From JAFEDN01 sp965651935 (GTDB lineage: Bacteria; Pseudomonadota; Gammaproteobacteria; Coxiellales; Coxiellaceae), in NCBI GenBank assembly GCA_965651935.1, contig CBFGTC010000006.1, positions 15,928 to 79,927 on the forward strand: DNA of 64,000 nt, given 5' to 3'. Position 1 is the stretch's first letter. Every line of letters begins with the position of its first letter. This document shows positions 19,021-28,297 of this stretch, piece after piece. The translations under genes were made by a program, and so were the position numbers. Below the pieces are notes generated by a model that saw only the letters and a list, made by a program, of their open reading frames with translations, did not search any database and was not told the DNA's origin.

Positions 19021-19079
19021 TACAGCGCCATGGATGGTGGCAAGCAACTCTCCTGAATGAATATTGAGGTAAATTTATA

Positions 19080-19844
19080 ATGCTATCTATTAATCATTTA
19101 TTTGCTGAGGTCAACGGCATTGAGATACTAAAAGGTATTAATCTACAAGTGAATGCCGGCGAAGTGCATGCAATTATGGGTCCTAATGGTTCGGGTAAAA
19201 GCACTTTATCTAATGTATTAACGGGCCGAACTGAATATGCGGTAACCAAAGGTGAGGTTCAACTCCAAGGTCAATCTTTATTGAATTTAACTCCCGAGGA
19301 ACGTGCCGCAGCGGGACTATTTCTCGCATTCCAATATCCTGTCGAAATCCCGGGAGTGAATAATCTTTATTTTTTGAAAACGGCTTTTAATAGTTTGCGC
19401 AAGCAGCGGGGAGAAAAACCGTTAGATGCCTTTGAGTTTTTAAAATTGATTAAAGAAAAAATGGCTATTTTAGAGATGGACGAGAAATTCTTGCATCGTT
19501 CTATCAATGAAGGCTTTTCTGGAGGCGAAAAGAAACGCAATGAAATTCTACAAATGTTGCTGCTCGAACCTAAGCTCGCGATTTTAGATGAAACTGATTC
19601 CGGCTTGGATATTGATGCCTTACAAATTGTCGCCAAAGGGGTGAACCGCTTGCGCGATTCCCGGCGTTCCATCATTGTCGTGACGCATTATCAAAGATTA
19701 TTACGTTATATTGAGCCCGATTATGTCCATGTTCTGGCTGAGGGGCAGATAATCCGCTCTGGAGATAAAAATCTCGCGCTTTTATTGGAAGAGCAGGGTT
19801 ATCATGACCTATTGCAGGATAAAAACCGGGAGAAAAACACATGA
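19080..19844 (+). CDS. sufC: Fe-S assembly ATPase SufC
   Basis: ABC-type ATPase of the SufBCD complex. Walker A is GPNGSGKST, the ABC signature is FSGGEKKRNEILQ, Walker B is LAILDETDSGLDID, and the switch is VVTHYQR. The unusual SufC-type residues after Walker B (ETDSGLD) are present. It is 254 aa. A 59-base gap separates it from sufB, and its stop overlaps sufD (ATGA). Confidence 0.97.
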   Translation: MLSINHLFAEVNGIEILKGINLQVNAGEVHAIMGPNGSGKSTLSNVLTGRTEYAVTKGEVQLQGQSLLNLTPEERAAAGLFLAFQYPVEIPGVNNLYFLKTAFNSLRKQRGEKPLDAFEFLKLIKEKMAILEMDEKFLHRSINEGFSGGEKKRNEILQMLLLEPKLAILDETDSGLDIDALQIVAKGVNRLRDSRRSIIVVTHYQRLLRYIEPDYVHVLAEGQIIRSGDKNLALLLEEQGYHDLLQDKNREKNT

Positions 19845-21118
19845 CCCAACCGCTTTCCTCCTGGTCGGCACAAGTTTGGCAAAATCAACTTAAACAATAT
19901 CCTGCGTCTTCGCTGGAGCAAGCTTGGCGCGAGCAACAACTGCAAGAATTTTTAAAACGCGGATTTCCACAAAGACGAGAAGAAGCTTGGCGATATACTT
20001 CGCTCGCTGCTTTATTACAGCAATCCTTTAATTTCACGTCTCCTTTGTTAGAGGAGAGTACACTGGATTTAAATTCCTACTCTATACCTAATACTCACCG
20101 GCTGGTATTGATCAATGGAATTTTTAGCAGCATTCATTCGACAGGGAACAACATGCTTGATGGGGTTTCAATCACTCACCAAGATCATGATCAAACTGGC
20201 CGTGAATTAAATACGACTGCGCATTTATCCGTGTTCCATTATCTCAATAATGCGTTAATGCGCGAGAGTTTATCTATTTTGGTCAATGCAGGAGTGCAAG
20301 CCAGTAAACCGCTACATATACTTTGTGTCAATAGCGGTTACGCCGATCAAGGTATTATCCAACATCCTCATCATCGAGTGACGCTACAAGAAAACAGCCG
20401 TTTAACACTCATTGAGGAATTTATTGATTTAGATGGGCAGCCTCATTTCAACAATGGGTTTACTAAAATGACTTTAGCAGCAAATTCCCAGTTAAATTAT
20501 TATAAATTCCAACGGCAAAATAAGCATTCTTTTCATATCGCCAATACGTTGGTAGTTCAAGAACGTGATAGTGAATTTAAAAGTTATCATTTTGCGCAAG
20601 GCGGCAAGTTAAATCGAGAGGATGTGCACATTGCTTTGCAAGAATCCGGCGCTGCTTGTGATTTGGCTGGATTTTATCATCCCTATGCCGGACAATTAAT
20701 CGATTTCCATACTCGCATTGATCACTATCAACCTTATACTCACAGTTGTCAGTATTATAAAGGCATGGTTGAAGCATTGGGTTGTGGTGTTTTTAATGGC
20801 AAAATCATTGTGCACCCTCAAGCTCAAAAAATTAGCGCTTATCAGCAAAATCACAACTTATTGTTAGCGGATTCAAGTGAGGTGAACACCAAACCTGAGT
20901 TAGAAGTATACGCCGACAACGTGAAATGCAGTCATGGCGCAACAGTAGGGCGTATTGATCCCAATGCGCTCTTTTATTTACGTAGCCGAGGTTTAACCGA
21001 ATCTGCAGCTCAACAAATGCTTAAACTGGGTTTTTTCCGGGAAATATTCGAGCGTTTTCCTGATAAAAATATCGCGGACTATATGCAATCAGAACAGGGG
21101 GCTGTCCTCGATGTGTAA
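19841..21118 (+). CDS. sufD: Fe-S assembly protein SufD
   Basis: Paralogue of SufB and third subunit of the SufBCD scaffold. An N-terminal helical part (FPQRREEAWRYTSLAALL) is followed by the beta-helix. The C-terminal core includes CSHGATVGRIDPNALFYLRSRGLTESAAQQML. It is 425 aa, overlapping sufC by 4 bases and sufS by 8 bases, so the subunits are translationally coupled. Confidence 0.96.
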   Translation: MTQPLSSWSAQVWQNQLKQYPASSLEQAWREQQLQEFLKRGFPQRREEAWRYTSLAALLQQSFNFTSPLLEESTLDLNSYSIPNTHRLVLINGIFSSIHSTGNNMLDGVSITHQDHDQTGRELNTTAHLSVFHYLNNALMRESLSILVNAGVQASKPLHILCVNSGYADQGIIQHPHHRVTLQENSRLTLIEEFIDLDGQPHFNNGFTKMTLAANSQLNYYKFQRQNKHSFHIANTLVVQERDSEFKSYHFAQGGKLNREDVHIALQESGAACDLAGFYHPYAGQLIDFHTRIDHYQPYTHSCQYYKGMVEALGCGVFNGKIIVHPQAQKISAYQQNHNLLLADSSEVNTKPELEVYADNVKCSHGATVGRIDPNALFYLRSRGLTESAAQQMLKLGFFREIFERFPDKNIADYMQSEQGAVLDV

Positions 21119-22310
21119 AGGCGATTTTCCTATTTTGCAGCAGAAGATTAACGATCAAAATCTTATTTATTTAGATAGTGCTGCTAGTGCGCAAAAACCT
21201 CAAGCGGTCTTGGATGCAATTTTAAATTATTATCGTCATGATCATGCTAATGTGCATCGTGGTGTACACACGTTAAGTGAGCGTGCGAGTCATGCTTATG
21301 AATCAGCTCGGCAAACCGTGCAGAAATTTTTAAACGCCAGTCATCAAGATGAAATTATTTTTACTCGTGGTGCAACCGAATCTATCAATCTTGTCGCAGA
21401 ATGTTTGGGAATAAATCTTCAAGCGGGCGATGAAATTGTAATTTCAGCGCTTGAGCACCATGCCAATATTGTTCCTTGGCAAAGAGTTTGTGAAAAGGCG
21501 GGAGCGCGTTTACAAATCATTCCTTTGCAAAAAGATCTCACTTTGAATTTAGACACTTTTGCGCATTTATTAAATGAGCGGACTCGATTAGTGGCGCTTA
21601 CCCACGTTTCTCATGTGTTAGGTAATATCAATCCCGTGAAAGAGATGATTGCTATTGCTGCGCAAAAACAAATTCCGGTTTTGTTAGATGGGGCGCAAGC
21701 AGTCGCGCATTTACCGGTTGACGTACAAGAATTAAACTGTGATTTTTACGCATTTTCCTCCCACAAATTATATGGCCCTACCGGTCAAGGGGTTTTATAC
21801 GCCAAACGAAAATGGTTAAAAACATTTCCGCCTTACCAAAGCGGTGGAGGGATGATACGCAAAGTGACTTTTGAAAAAACCGAATATGCAGAATTTCCTG
21901 CCAAATTTGAAGCAGGGACTCCTCATATTTCTGGAGCAGTAGGACTGGCTGCGGCTATCGATTATCTGAGCCGGATTGGCTTTAATCAAATCCAGCAACA
22001 CGAAGAAATCCTCACCAACTATGCAATTGAATGTTTACAACAACTGCCGGAATTAAAATTATTAACTGTTCCGCCGCCTCGAGTGGGGGTGATCTCTTTT
22101 AGTATGCAGGGTGCACATGCGCACGATATAGCGACTATTTTAAATCATGATGGGATTGCAGTCAGGGCAGGTCACCATTGCGCCATGCCATTGATGGAAA
22201 TTTTGGGTGAGACTGCAACGGTCCGGGTTTCTTTCGGAATTTATAATGACCCGGCTGATATAAATTGTTTAATTAAATCTTTAAAAAAAGTGTTGAATAT
22301 TTTTAAGTAA
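21111..22310 (+). CDS. sufS: Cysteine desulfurase SufS
   Basis: PLP enzyme that supplies persulfide sulfur for cluster assembly. It is a class II NifS-like type. The pyridoxal lysine lies in FYAFSSHKLYGPTGQGVLY, and the catalytic cysteine lies in AVRAGHHCAMPLME. The N-terminus LIYLDSAASAQKP is typical. At 399 aa it overlaps sufD. No sufE partner is seen, and sufU follows instead. Confidence 0.96.
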   Translation: MCKGDFPILQQKINDQNLIYLDSAASAQKPQAVLDAILNYYRHDHANVHRGVHTLSERASHAYESARQTVQKFLNASHQDEIIFTRGATESINLVAECLGINLQAGDEIVISALEHHANIVPWQRVCEKAGARLQIIPLQKDLTLNLDTFAHLLNERTRLVALTHVSHVLGNINPVKEMIAIAAQKQIPVLLDGAQAVAHLPVDVQELNCDFYAFSSHKLYGPTGQGVLYAKRKWLKTFPPYQSGGGMIRKVTFEKTEYAEFPAKFEAGTPHISGAVGLAAAIDYLSRIGFNQIQQHEEILTNYAIECLQQLPELKLLTVPPPRVGVISFSMQGAHAHDIATILNHDGIAVRAGHHCAMPLMEILGETATVRVSFGIYNDPADINCLIKSLKKVLNIFK

Positions 22311-22321
22311 CGGAGATTTGA

Positions 22322-22756
22322 ATGTCAGATTTACGTGATTTGTACCAAGAATTGATCATTGATCACAGCCGTTCGCCACGAAATTTTGGCAAAATAGAAT
22401 CCGCGGATTTATCGCACGAAGGTTTTAATCCTTTGTGTGGCGATAAAGTGACCATTTATTTATGTCATAACCAAGGGATAATTCAGCAGGCCCAATTTGA
22501 AGGCAGTGGTTGCGCGATATCCATCGCTACCGCTTCATTAATGACTGAAGCCTTGGAAGGCAAAACGAAAAGTGAAATTGCCGCTCTGTTTAGCGAATTT
22601 CAGAATTTGGTAACTAAGGGCGCTGGAGCCGAAATAAAAGAAAATTCTCAATTAGAAAAGTTGTTGGCATTAGCCGGTGTAGCGGAGTATCCCATGCGTG
22701 TGAAATGCGCCACTTTGGCTTGGCACACCGCATTGGCGGCTTTAGAAGATTTATAA
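22322..22756 (+). CDS. sufU: SufU-type scaffold/sulfur-transfer protein
   Basis: IscU/NifU N-terminal family protein of 144 aa. Conserved cysteines occur in NPLCGDKVTIY, GSGCAISIATASLM and MRVKCATLAWHT. The region between the second and third cysteines is longer than in IscU, as in SufU. In other bacteria SufU is a Zn-dependent sulfur acceptor for SufS and replaces SufE, which fits the absence of sufE here. It lies 11 bases after sufS. Confidence 0.92.
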   Translation: MSDLRDLYQELIIDHSRSPRNFGKIESADLSHEGFNPLCGDKVTIYLCHNQGIIQQAQFEGSGCAISIATASLMTEALEGKTKSEIAALFSEFQNLVTKGAGAEIKENSQLEKLLALAGVAEYPMRVKCATLAWHTALAALEDL

Positions 22757-22770
22757 ATTTGGAGAAAAAA

Positions 22771-23121
22771 ATGAGTGGAGTCATTTTGCAGTTTACTGAA
22801 AAAGCGATAGAGCATATTAAAAAATCACTGGTTCGCTTCAATAATGGGGGATTTCGTTTAAGCGTCAAAAAGACCGGCTGTTCCGGTTATAAATATTTAC
22901 CTGAAATATTGGCTGAGCCTAAAGCGAACGATATTGAATTTACTACTGAACAAGGTTTGCGTGTTTTTGTGGATTCCGCTTGGGTCAAAGTAATTCAGGG
23001 GACACAGGTGGATTTAAAAGATAAGGGCTTTGGGCAAAAATTATTGGTTTTTAATAACCCCAATGTGACAGGTGAATGCGGTTGTGGTGAAAGCTTCCAT
23101 TTACCGGAGGAGAATGCGTGA
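22771..23121 (+). CDS. sufA: A-type Fe-S carrier SufA/IscA-like
   Basis: HesB/IscA-fold carrier of 116 aa. The three ligands are visible: the first Cys in KTGCSGYKY and a CGCG pair in GECGCGESFHLPEE. I chose the ATG at 22771, preceded by GGAG (22761-22764), rather than the longer frame that would run into sufU. Its stop overlaps the sufT start codon. Confidence 0.93.
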   Translation: MSGVILQFTEKAIEHIKKSLVRFNNGGFRLSVKKTGCSGYKYLPEILAEPKANDIEFTTEQGLRVFVDSAWVKVIQGTQVDLKDKGFGQKLLVFNNPNVTGECGCGESFHLPEENA

Positions 23122-23657
23122 CAGCTCCGGAAATTATTTATTTATTGCGAGACTGCTATGCCTTAATGGTCCCTTCTGGCGCCAGGATGAAATTACATCA
23201 GGGCATGGAAGTGCGGATCACTCAGCAATTAGGAAATAGTTTTACCGTTGAAGTGTTTGGTAATTTAGCTCGTGTAGAGGGTAAAGACGCCGATGCGCTG
23301 GGCAAAGAAGTGGCTGATCCTTTATCAAGCCTGCCAGCAGGCGCCAGCCTGGAAGATCAAGTTTGGACAATGTTAAAAACAGTTTATGATCCTGAAATAC
23401 CCGTCAATATTGTGGATTTAGGTTTGGTGTACAATTGTCATATAGAAACATTAGAACAAGATAAATTTGAAATTAGGATTACCATGACGCTTACAGCACC
23501 GGGTTGTGGAATGGGCCCTGTCATCGCAGATGACGCCAAGCATAAGTTAGAGAGGATTCCGGGGGTGATTGCCGCGCAGATAAATATTGTATTTGATCCG
23601 CCTTGGAGCCGAGAAATGATGTCGGACGCCGCGAAGTTAGAATTGGGGTTATTTTAA
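23118..23657 (+). CDS. sufT: Fe-S assembly maturation protein SufT
   Basis: DUF59/MIP18-family protein of 179 aa. A short N-terminal domain is followed by the MIP18 core DPEIPVNIVDLGLVYN and LTAPGCGMGPVIADDAK. SufT acts as a late factor that helps load clusters onto target enzymes in other bacteria. The start is a GTG overlapping the sufA stop. It is the last suf gene, and no clear terminator follows, only a hairpin without a T-tract. Confidence 0.92.
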   Translation: MTAPEIIYLLRDCYALMVPSGARMKLHQGMEVRITQQLGNSFTVEVFGNLARVEGKDADALGKEVADPLSSLPAGASLEDQVWTMLKTVYDPEIPVNIVDLGLVYNCHIETLEQDKFEIRITMTLTAPGCGMGPVIADDAKHKLERIPGVIAAQINIVFDPPWSREMMSDAAKLELGLF

Positions 23658-23716
23658 ATCAGAAGAACCTGTTCAAAGTCTTTTAAATAGATGAGCATCG
23701 CATATTGTCAATTTGT

Positions 23717-23743
23717 TTACCTCTCCCACAAGGGGAGAGGTAA
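23717..23743. repeat. REP-like hairpin TTACCTCTCCC...GGGAGAGGTAA
   Basis: Perfect 11-bp inverted repeat (23717-23727 and 23733-23743) with a 5-base loop. The same sequence recurs at 28227-28252, on the other side of the glycan cassette. No T-run follows, so it looks like a dispersed repeat rather than a canonical terminator, though it could act as one or protect mRNA ends. Confidence 0.7.
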
Positions 23744-23908
23744 GACGATGTTTGGAAACAAAGTTACCGCAACCTGACGTAGCTGTTTTGCAGTTAGTGC
23801 AACAAAACATAAATTGGCTCTGTTTGAGGGAGCAATCTTATGGTAATATTGTGGGCGCTATTTTTAACCGGAAAGGGTTGATTTTATAAACAATACAATG
23901 AGGATTCA

Positions 23909-24904
23909 ATGGGGAAAAAAATTCTGGTGACAGGTGGTGCTGGCTTTGTAGGTAGACATCTGTGCAAAGCACTGCTTGAACGACGGGATGCTGTGATTTG
24001 TGTAGATAATATTGTCCCGCTAACAGGTGGTATTTGTCCGATTACCAATGATGGTTGGCCTCTTTTTAATCCTTTCGATTATAAGAACTTCACTTTTATC
24101 AAAGACGATTGCAGAAATTATTTCATGCGAGTTAATGATACTGATTTTGACGAAGTGTACCATTTGGCTGCTATGGTTGGTGGACGCGAGATGATTGAGC
24201 ATAATCCCCTCGCAGTGGCGGAAGATTTAGCGATAGATTCTCTGTTTTGGCAATGGGCTAAAAAGACTAAGCCTGCCAAGTCAGTTTGCTTTAGCTCTAG
24301 CGCTGCTTATCCTATCAAATATCAACGCCAACAAGGATACAAACTGCTCACTGAAGACATGATAGATTTTCAAGATAATATTGGTCTACCTGATTTATCC
24401 TATGGTTGGGCAAAATTAACGCATGAATATCTTGCTCGCCTTGCTTATGTAAAACACGGAATCAAGTCGGTTACCTACCGCCCTTTTTCTGGTTATGGCG
24501 AAGACCAAGATATCGCTTACCCTTTTCCAAGTATTTGTAAGCGTGCCTTAGATGAAAAAAATAGCCAGCGTTTATACATATGGGGCAGTGGTGATCAGAT
24601 GCGTGACTTCATTCATATTGAAGATTGCATACGGGGTATACTTTCGACTATGCATCATATTGATGATGGCAAGGCAATTAATTTATCAACAGGAAGATTA
24701 ACTTCATTTAAGGAATTTGCTAAAATCGCCGCAAATATGGTGGGTTATAACCCTGAAATTTGTGGTACGAGTAGCAAACCAGAGGGAGTTTTTGCACGTG
24801 GCGGCGATGTCACTCTGCAAAAAAAATTGGGGTTTGAATTTGCAATTTCGTTCGCGGAAGGGATAAAACGCGGTATTTTATTTCAAGAAAAGATAAAAAA
24901 ATGA
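23909..24904 (+). CDS. NAD-dependent sugar epimerase/dehydratase
   Basis: Extended short-chain dehydrogenase of 331 aa acting on nucleotide sugars. The Rossmann motif is VTGGAGFVG (residues 7-15), the SSSAAYP strand lies near 129-135, and the catalytic YGWAK (Tyr165, Lys169) is intact. The sequence recalls GDP-mannose 3,5-epimerases and GDP-fucose synthases. The exact sugar cannot be read, but the neighbouring glycosyltransferase with a fucosyltransferase-like half makes a GDP-sugar plausible. It is the first gene of the cassette and overlaps the next gene by 4 bases. Confidence 0.88.
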   Translation: MGKKILVTGGAGFVGRHLCKALLERRDAVICVDNIVPLTGGICPITNDGWPLFNPFDYKNFTFIKDDCRNYFMRVNDTDFDEVYHLAAMVGGREMIEHNPLAVAEDLAIDSLFWQWAKKTKPAKSVCFSSSAAYPIKYQRQQGYKLLTEDMIDFQDNIGLPDLSYGWAKLTHEYLARLAYVKHGIKSVTYRPFSGYGEDQDIAYPFPSICKRALDEKNSQRLYIWGSGDQMRDFIHIEDCIRGILSTMHHIDDGKAINLSTGRLTSFKEFAKIAANMVGYNPEICGTSSKPEGVFARGGDVTLQKKLGFEFAISFAEGIKRGILFQEKIKK

Positions 24905-27021
24905 CTAAGCATGTAAGAATAGTTTCAAGATTTGACCTCTATACGGGTATTGGTTGGCACGGTTGGTCCTTTATTAAAACCCTGGCAAGTGAAGATACTA
25001 TTAGTTTGGAAGCTGTTCTGCTTGATCCTGAAATCCTTCCGAATGCGCTCAAACAATTAAAAAAATATGGTGTAAAAATTACTCATGCGAAAGACGTAAT
25101 TGGCAAAAGTGATATTGCTATTTATTGCGATGTGCTTATGCAACATTCGGATCCCAAAGTGCTTAGGCTGGGTGAAATAAATACGGGATATATGGTATGG
25201 GATTCGAATCGGTTTCCTCGTAGCTTTATAAATCTTGCTCATGATTGCTTTGATTTTGTTTTAGTACCCGATGAATTTGTTAAAGATTCATTAATAAATA
25301 GTGGGCTTAATTTAGATATTATTGTACTGCCGCCCATCGTTAAAAAACCCGTAGAAACTAAGAAAAATACCACTTCTAGAATAACCTTTGGTCTGGTTGC
25401 TTCTTATGAAGAGCGCAAAAATATTGAATTACTCCTTAAATCTTTTTTAGAGGCCTTTGCTGATCAAGCTGACTTGCGCATCCATCTTTCCTATAATCAT
25501 CAGAGTGAAAAAAATCTGCGCCGGCTTTATTTACAATATGCGCAACCCAATATTCACATTACTTCTGGTTTTGTCCAACAAGAAGAATACGAAGAGATTC
25601 TGAGCAGCATTGATTGTCTAATTTCGTTATCATCTGGCGAAGGTTTTTCGATTGTTCCACGTGAATATATGCATTATGGTCGTCCAGTCATTTTAAGTTG
25701 TGCTGGTGCACATCGCAATATTCCGCCGATGGATGGTTTGTGGTTCATCGAATCTGAAATTGCTTCGCCTGCTCTTTATCCACAAATTGACGGTCAATAT
25801 CATGGATTTTTCAAATCGCCTTATCAAGAAGATGTCGTATTGATTCTTCGTAGTCTTTTTGCGGAGATACAAAAGAAAAAATTTTACCCCCAATTAGTTG
25901 CTTTTGCTGAACGGTACTCAGTACAACACTTGCGTAGTGATTATTTGGCTGTGGTCAATCCAAGCCAGGTGATTCGAGCTGTTAACGCAAAAACTTTGCC
26001 AGAACAAACATTGCGGTTAAGATCAGAAAAATTGATTGCAAAATATGGCTTTTCTCAGCAATCTTCCGAACAATATTCCAATAAACATGTGGTCTTGGCT
26101 AATGATGGTGGGTTTTTCTCGGTATTTAATCGATATATGAGCATCTTAGTGCATGAGCTTGAAGATAATGCCAATTCAATTGTGGTGCCTGATTGGCGAA
26201 TATCGGCTATGGAAGAATTTTTTGGACATACTCAATTCACTAGTTTTTGTTATGGCTCGCCTAGCGACGGTAATATTTATCTAAAAATTTTTCAGCCACC
26301 AAAGTTTGCTATCCCAGTCGAGTATTACAATGATCACTTTTTTTTACGAAATCAAGCGACTCTACGAACCGATTATAATGAAGTGAAAGAGCCGGATCTA
26401 ACTTATATCCATGCCTATAAACTTTATAAAAGAAATGACTTCCAAACTTGGAGAGAAAGATATCACCGCTATTTTGTGGAACATATTAAATTATTACCTG
26501 AATTGCAAGAAAAAATTGATCAGTTTATAGCTAAGAATTTTTCTGGCAATTATATTATTGCGGCACATATCCGTCATCCTAGCCATTCGATGGAACAGAT
26601 GAGAGGAAGTTCGCCGACACTGGAGATGTTCCAAGCATTTATCGACAAGCATTTAGCAATAGCGATTGCTGAGCAGTCAAAACCGGTTAAAATTTTTATC
26701 GCTACTGATCAAGATTCGGTGATTAGTTATTTTTCCGCTACTTATTCCGATCGTTTAATCACTACCCATGCAACTCGAACTTCGAGTACTCATGATCAGA
26801 TCTATCAAAACTCAAAAGAAACTGAAAAATTACAAGAAGGATTTCAAATTCAGCATATTATTGCATCTGATAAAGATAAATGGTCTACAAAAATGGCTGA
26901 AGAAGTCATTACAGATGCTTGGCTTTTAGCAGCTAGTGATAAATTTATTCATATAACAAGTAATATTAGCACTGCTGTGAGTTACATTAATCCAAAAGTT
27001 GAGATGATTTATTGCGAGTAA
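24901..27021 (+). CDS. Two-domain glycosyltransferase: GT4 fused to O-/alpha-fucosyltransferase-like domain
   Basis: 706 aa. Residues 1-350 are a GT4-type glycosyltransferase with the retaining E-x7-E motif (Glu247 and Glu255, in GEGFSIVPREYM). Residues about 395-706 form a second domain with HIRHP (556-560), FIATDQDS (599-606) and a C-terminal EEVITDAWLLAASDKFIHITSNIST segment. This set recalls the three motifs of the GT23/NodZ/O-fucosyltransferase superfamily, in which the His-x-Arg loop binds the GDP-sugar. The two activities may add consecutive sugars. The cassette context (epimerase, FkbM methyltransferase) supports surface glycan synthesis. Assignment of the second half is by motif only. 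Confidence 0.8.
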   Translation: MTKHVRIVSRFDLYTGIGWHGWSFIKTLASEDTISLEAVLLDPEILPNALKQLKKYGVKITHAKDVIGKSDIAIYCDVLMQHSDPKVLRLGEINTGYMVWDSNRFPRSFINLAHDCFDFVLVPDEFVKDSLINSGLNLDIIVLPPIVKKPVETKKNTTSRITFGLVASYEERKNIELLLKSFLEAFADQADLRIHLSYNHQSEKNLRRLYLQYAQPNIHITSGFVQQEEYEEILSSIDCLISLSSGEGFSIVPREYMHYGRPVILSCAGAHRNIPPMDGLWFIESEIASPALYPQIDGQYHGFFKSPYQEDVVLILRSLFAEIQKKKFYPQLVAFAERYSVQHLRSDYLAVVNPSQVIRAVNAKTLPEQTLRLRSEKLIAKYGFSQQSSEQYSNKHVVLANDGGFFSVFNRYMSILVHELEDNANSIVVPDWRISAMEEFFGHTQFTSFCYGSPSDGNIYLKIFQPPKFAIPVEYYNDHFFLRNQATLRTDYNEVKEPDLTYIHAYKLYKRNDFQTWRERYHRYFVEHIKLLPELQEKIDQFIAKNFSGNYIIAAHIRHPSHSMEQMRGSSPTLEMFQAFIDKHLAIAIAEQSKPVKIFIATDQDSVISYFSATYSDRLITTHATRTSSTHDQIYQNSKETEKLQEGFQIQHIIASDKDKWSTKMAEEVITDAWLLAASDKFIHITSNISTAVSYINPKVEMIYCE

Positions 27022-27026
27022 AATTG

Positions 27027-27311
27027 ATGACGGCAAATAACCAGTGTTACCAACCTCCTTTTTCTAGTCCAGAAGAAGAGATTTCTTATCTAAAACGAAA
27101 AATTTCTTTTTTGCTGCAGCACATAGAAACCTTGGCTGATTATGAGATTGATTTACATCAACCTGCCCGGATTGATGATCAATTGACTGAGTTAAGAAAC
27201 ATCCAAAATTCACGGTCATGGCGCATAACCAGGCCTTTAAGAGAACTGAGTGGCATAATGCGCAGAATAGTGCGATTTATACACAAATGTAAAGCAAAAT
27301 ATTATGGTTGA
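27027..27311 (+). CDS. Small coiled-coil protein with SRSWRITRPLR motif
   Basis: 94-aa protein with a heptad-rich segment (EEEISYLKRKISFLLQHIETL) and the motif NSRSWRITRPLREL. This motif is commonly found at the ends of multidomain glycosyltransferases and in small proteins beside them. It may help hold the glycan enzymes together or at the membrane. I prefer the ATG at 27027, because an earlier TTG at 27012 would overlap the glycosyltransferase gene. Its stop overlaps the next gene by 8 bases. Confidence 0.7.
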   Translation: MTANNQCYQPPFSSPEEEISYLKRKISFLLQHIETLADYEIDLHQPARIDDQLTELRNIQNSRSWRITRPLRELSGIMRRIVRFIHKCKAKYYG

Positions 27312-28170
27312 TTACACAAAATATTTTGAGATTTTTGATAAAATAAATGACTTTTATGAATCATATCATGTAAAATACTCATTCATCCAATCATTCTATA
27401 ATTTTTTTATCCCCGGACAAAGATATCTGTTCAAATGTAAATTATTTTTCGAACAATTTTTTATTGTTGATCTTTCCAACGAAATTGGCAGAGAGGTATT
27501 TATTAATGGTTGTTTTGAAAAAGAAACAACAAATTATTTATTTAATAACATTAAACCAGGTGACGTTTTTATTGATGGTGGTGCTGCTGAAGGCTATTAT
27601 TCCTTTATTGCTTCATACAAAATGGCTGGGCAAGGGCAGATAATTGCTTTTGAACCTAATCCTTCCATTGCGGAGGTTTTTCAAATTAATAATGGAGCAA
27701 ATCCGCTTATTTCGCTGCATACTTTGGCGTTAACCGGAGATGGGCGTGATGTTGATTTACAGTTTTATGGACGTAATTTATCTCCATATTCAACCATTTC
27801 TAGTTTTCCAAGATTTACTGAAAACCACATTACCAAAACAATCATTAAAACGAAGAGCATTCGATTAGATGAGGTTTTGAAACGATATGTTCCACCACGG
27901 AATCCAAACCAAAACCTCTGGATAAAATTAGATTTAGAAGGAGCTGAACTTGAGGTTTTGCAATCTTCAATGGATGAAATTATCAGCCGCAAAGCAATAG
28001 TGATTGTGGAAACAGGATTTTATGAAGACAAATCTAGAGAACTTCTGACTTTTCTCAGTACTTATCCCCTAACTTTGTATTCTTTAAGTCTCTATGAAAC
28101 TTGCCGGATCGAAAATATTGCTGATTTTGATTGTCGAAAAGTCCAAAATATTTTGTTCACTGTTACCTAA
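27304..28170 (+). CDS. FkbM-family SAM-dependent methyltransferase
   Basis: 288 aa. The SAM-binding region reads FIDGGAAEGYYSF (about residues 90-102), and the FkbM signature WIKLDLEGAELEVL lies near residue 205. These enzymes O-methylate sugars or polyketides. Beside a glycosyltransferase and epimerase, a sugar O-methyltransferase is the natural reading. Base composition is visibly AT-richer than in the suf genes, which is consistent with acquisition. Confidence 0.88.
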   Translation: MVDYTKYFEIFDKINDFYESYHVKYSFIQSFYNFFIPGQRYLFKCKLFFEQFFIVDLSNEIGREVFINGCFEKETTNYLFNNIKPGDVFIDGGAAEGYYSFIASYKMAGQGQIIAFEPNPSIAEVFQINNGANPLISLHTLALTGDGRDVDLQFYGRNLSPYSTISSFPRFTENHITKTIIKTKSIRLDEVLKRYVPPRNPNQNLWIKLDLEGAELEVLQSSMDEIISRKAIVIVETGFYEDKSRELLTFLSTYPLTLYSLSLYETCRIENIADFDCRKVQNILFTVT

Positions 28171-28226
28171 TTATGTGTTTATAGCGTTTCCCGTTTTTAT
28201 GGCGTTGTTTAATAAATCGGTCTAGA

Positions 28227-28252
28227 TTACCTCTCCCCTGCATGGGAGAGGT
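28227..28252. repeat. REP-like hairpin, second copy
   Basis: TTACCTCTCCC at 28227-28237 and GGGAGAGGT at 28244-28252 (9 paired bases, 6-base loop). The left arm is identical to that at 23717. Together the two copies bracket the glycan cassette. Confidence 0.65.
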
Positions 28253-28297
28253 CACTGCGTGAAACGCGGCAGGTGAAGGGTATTTAATTTGTAGAAG

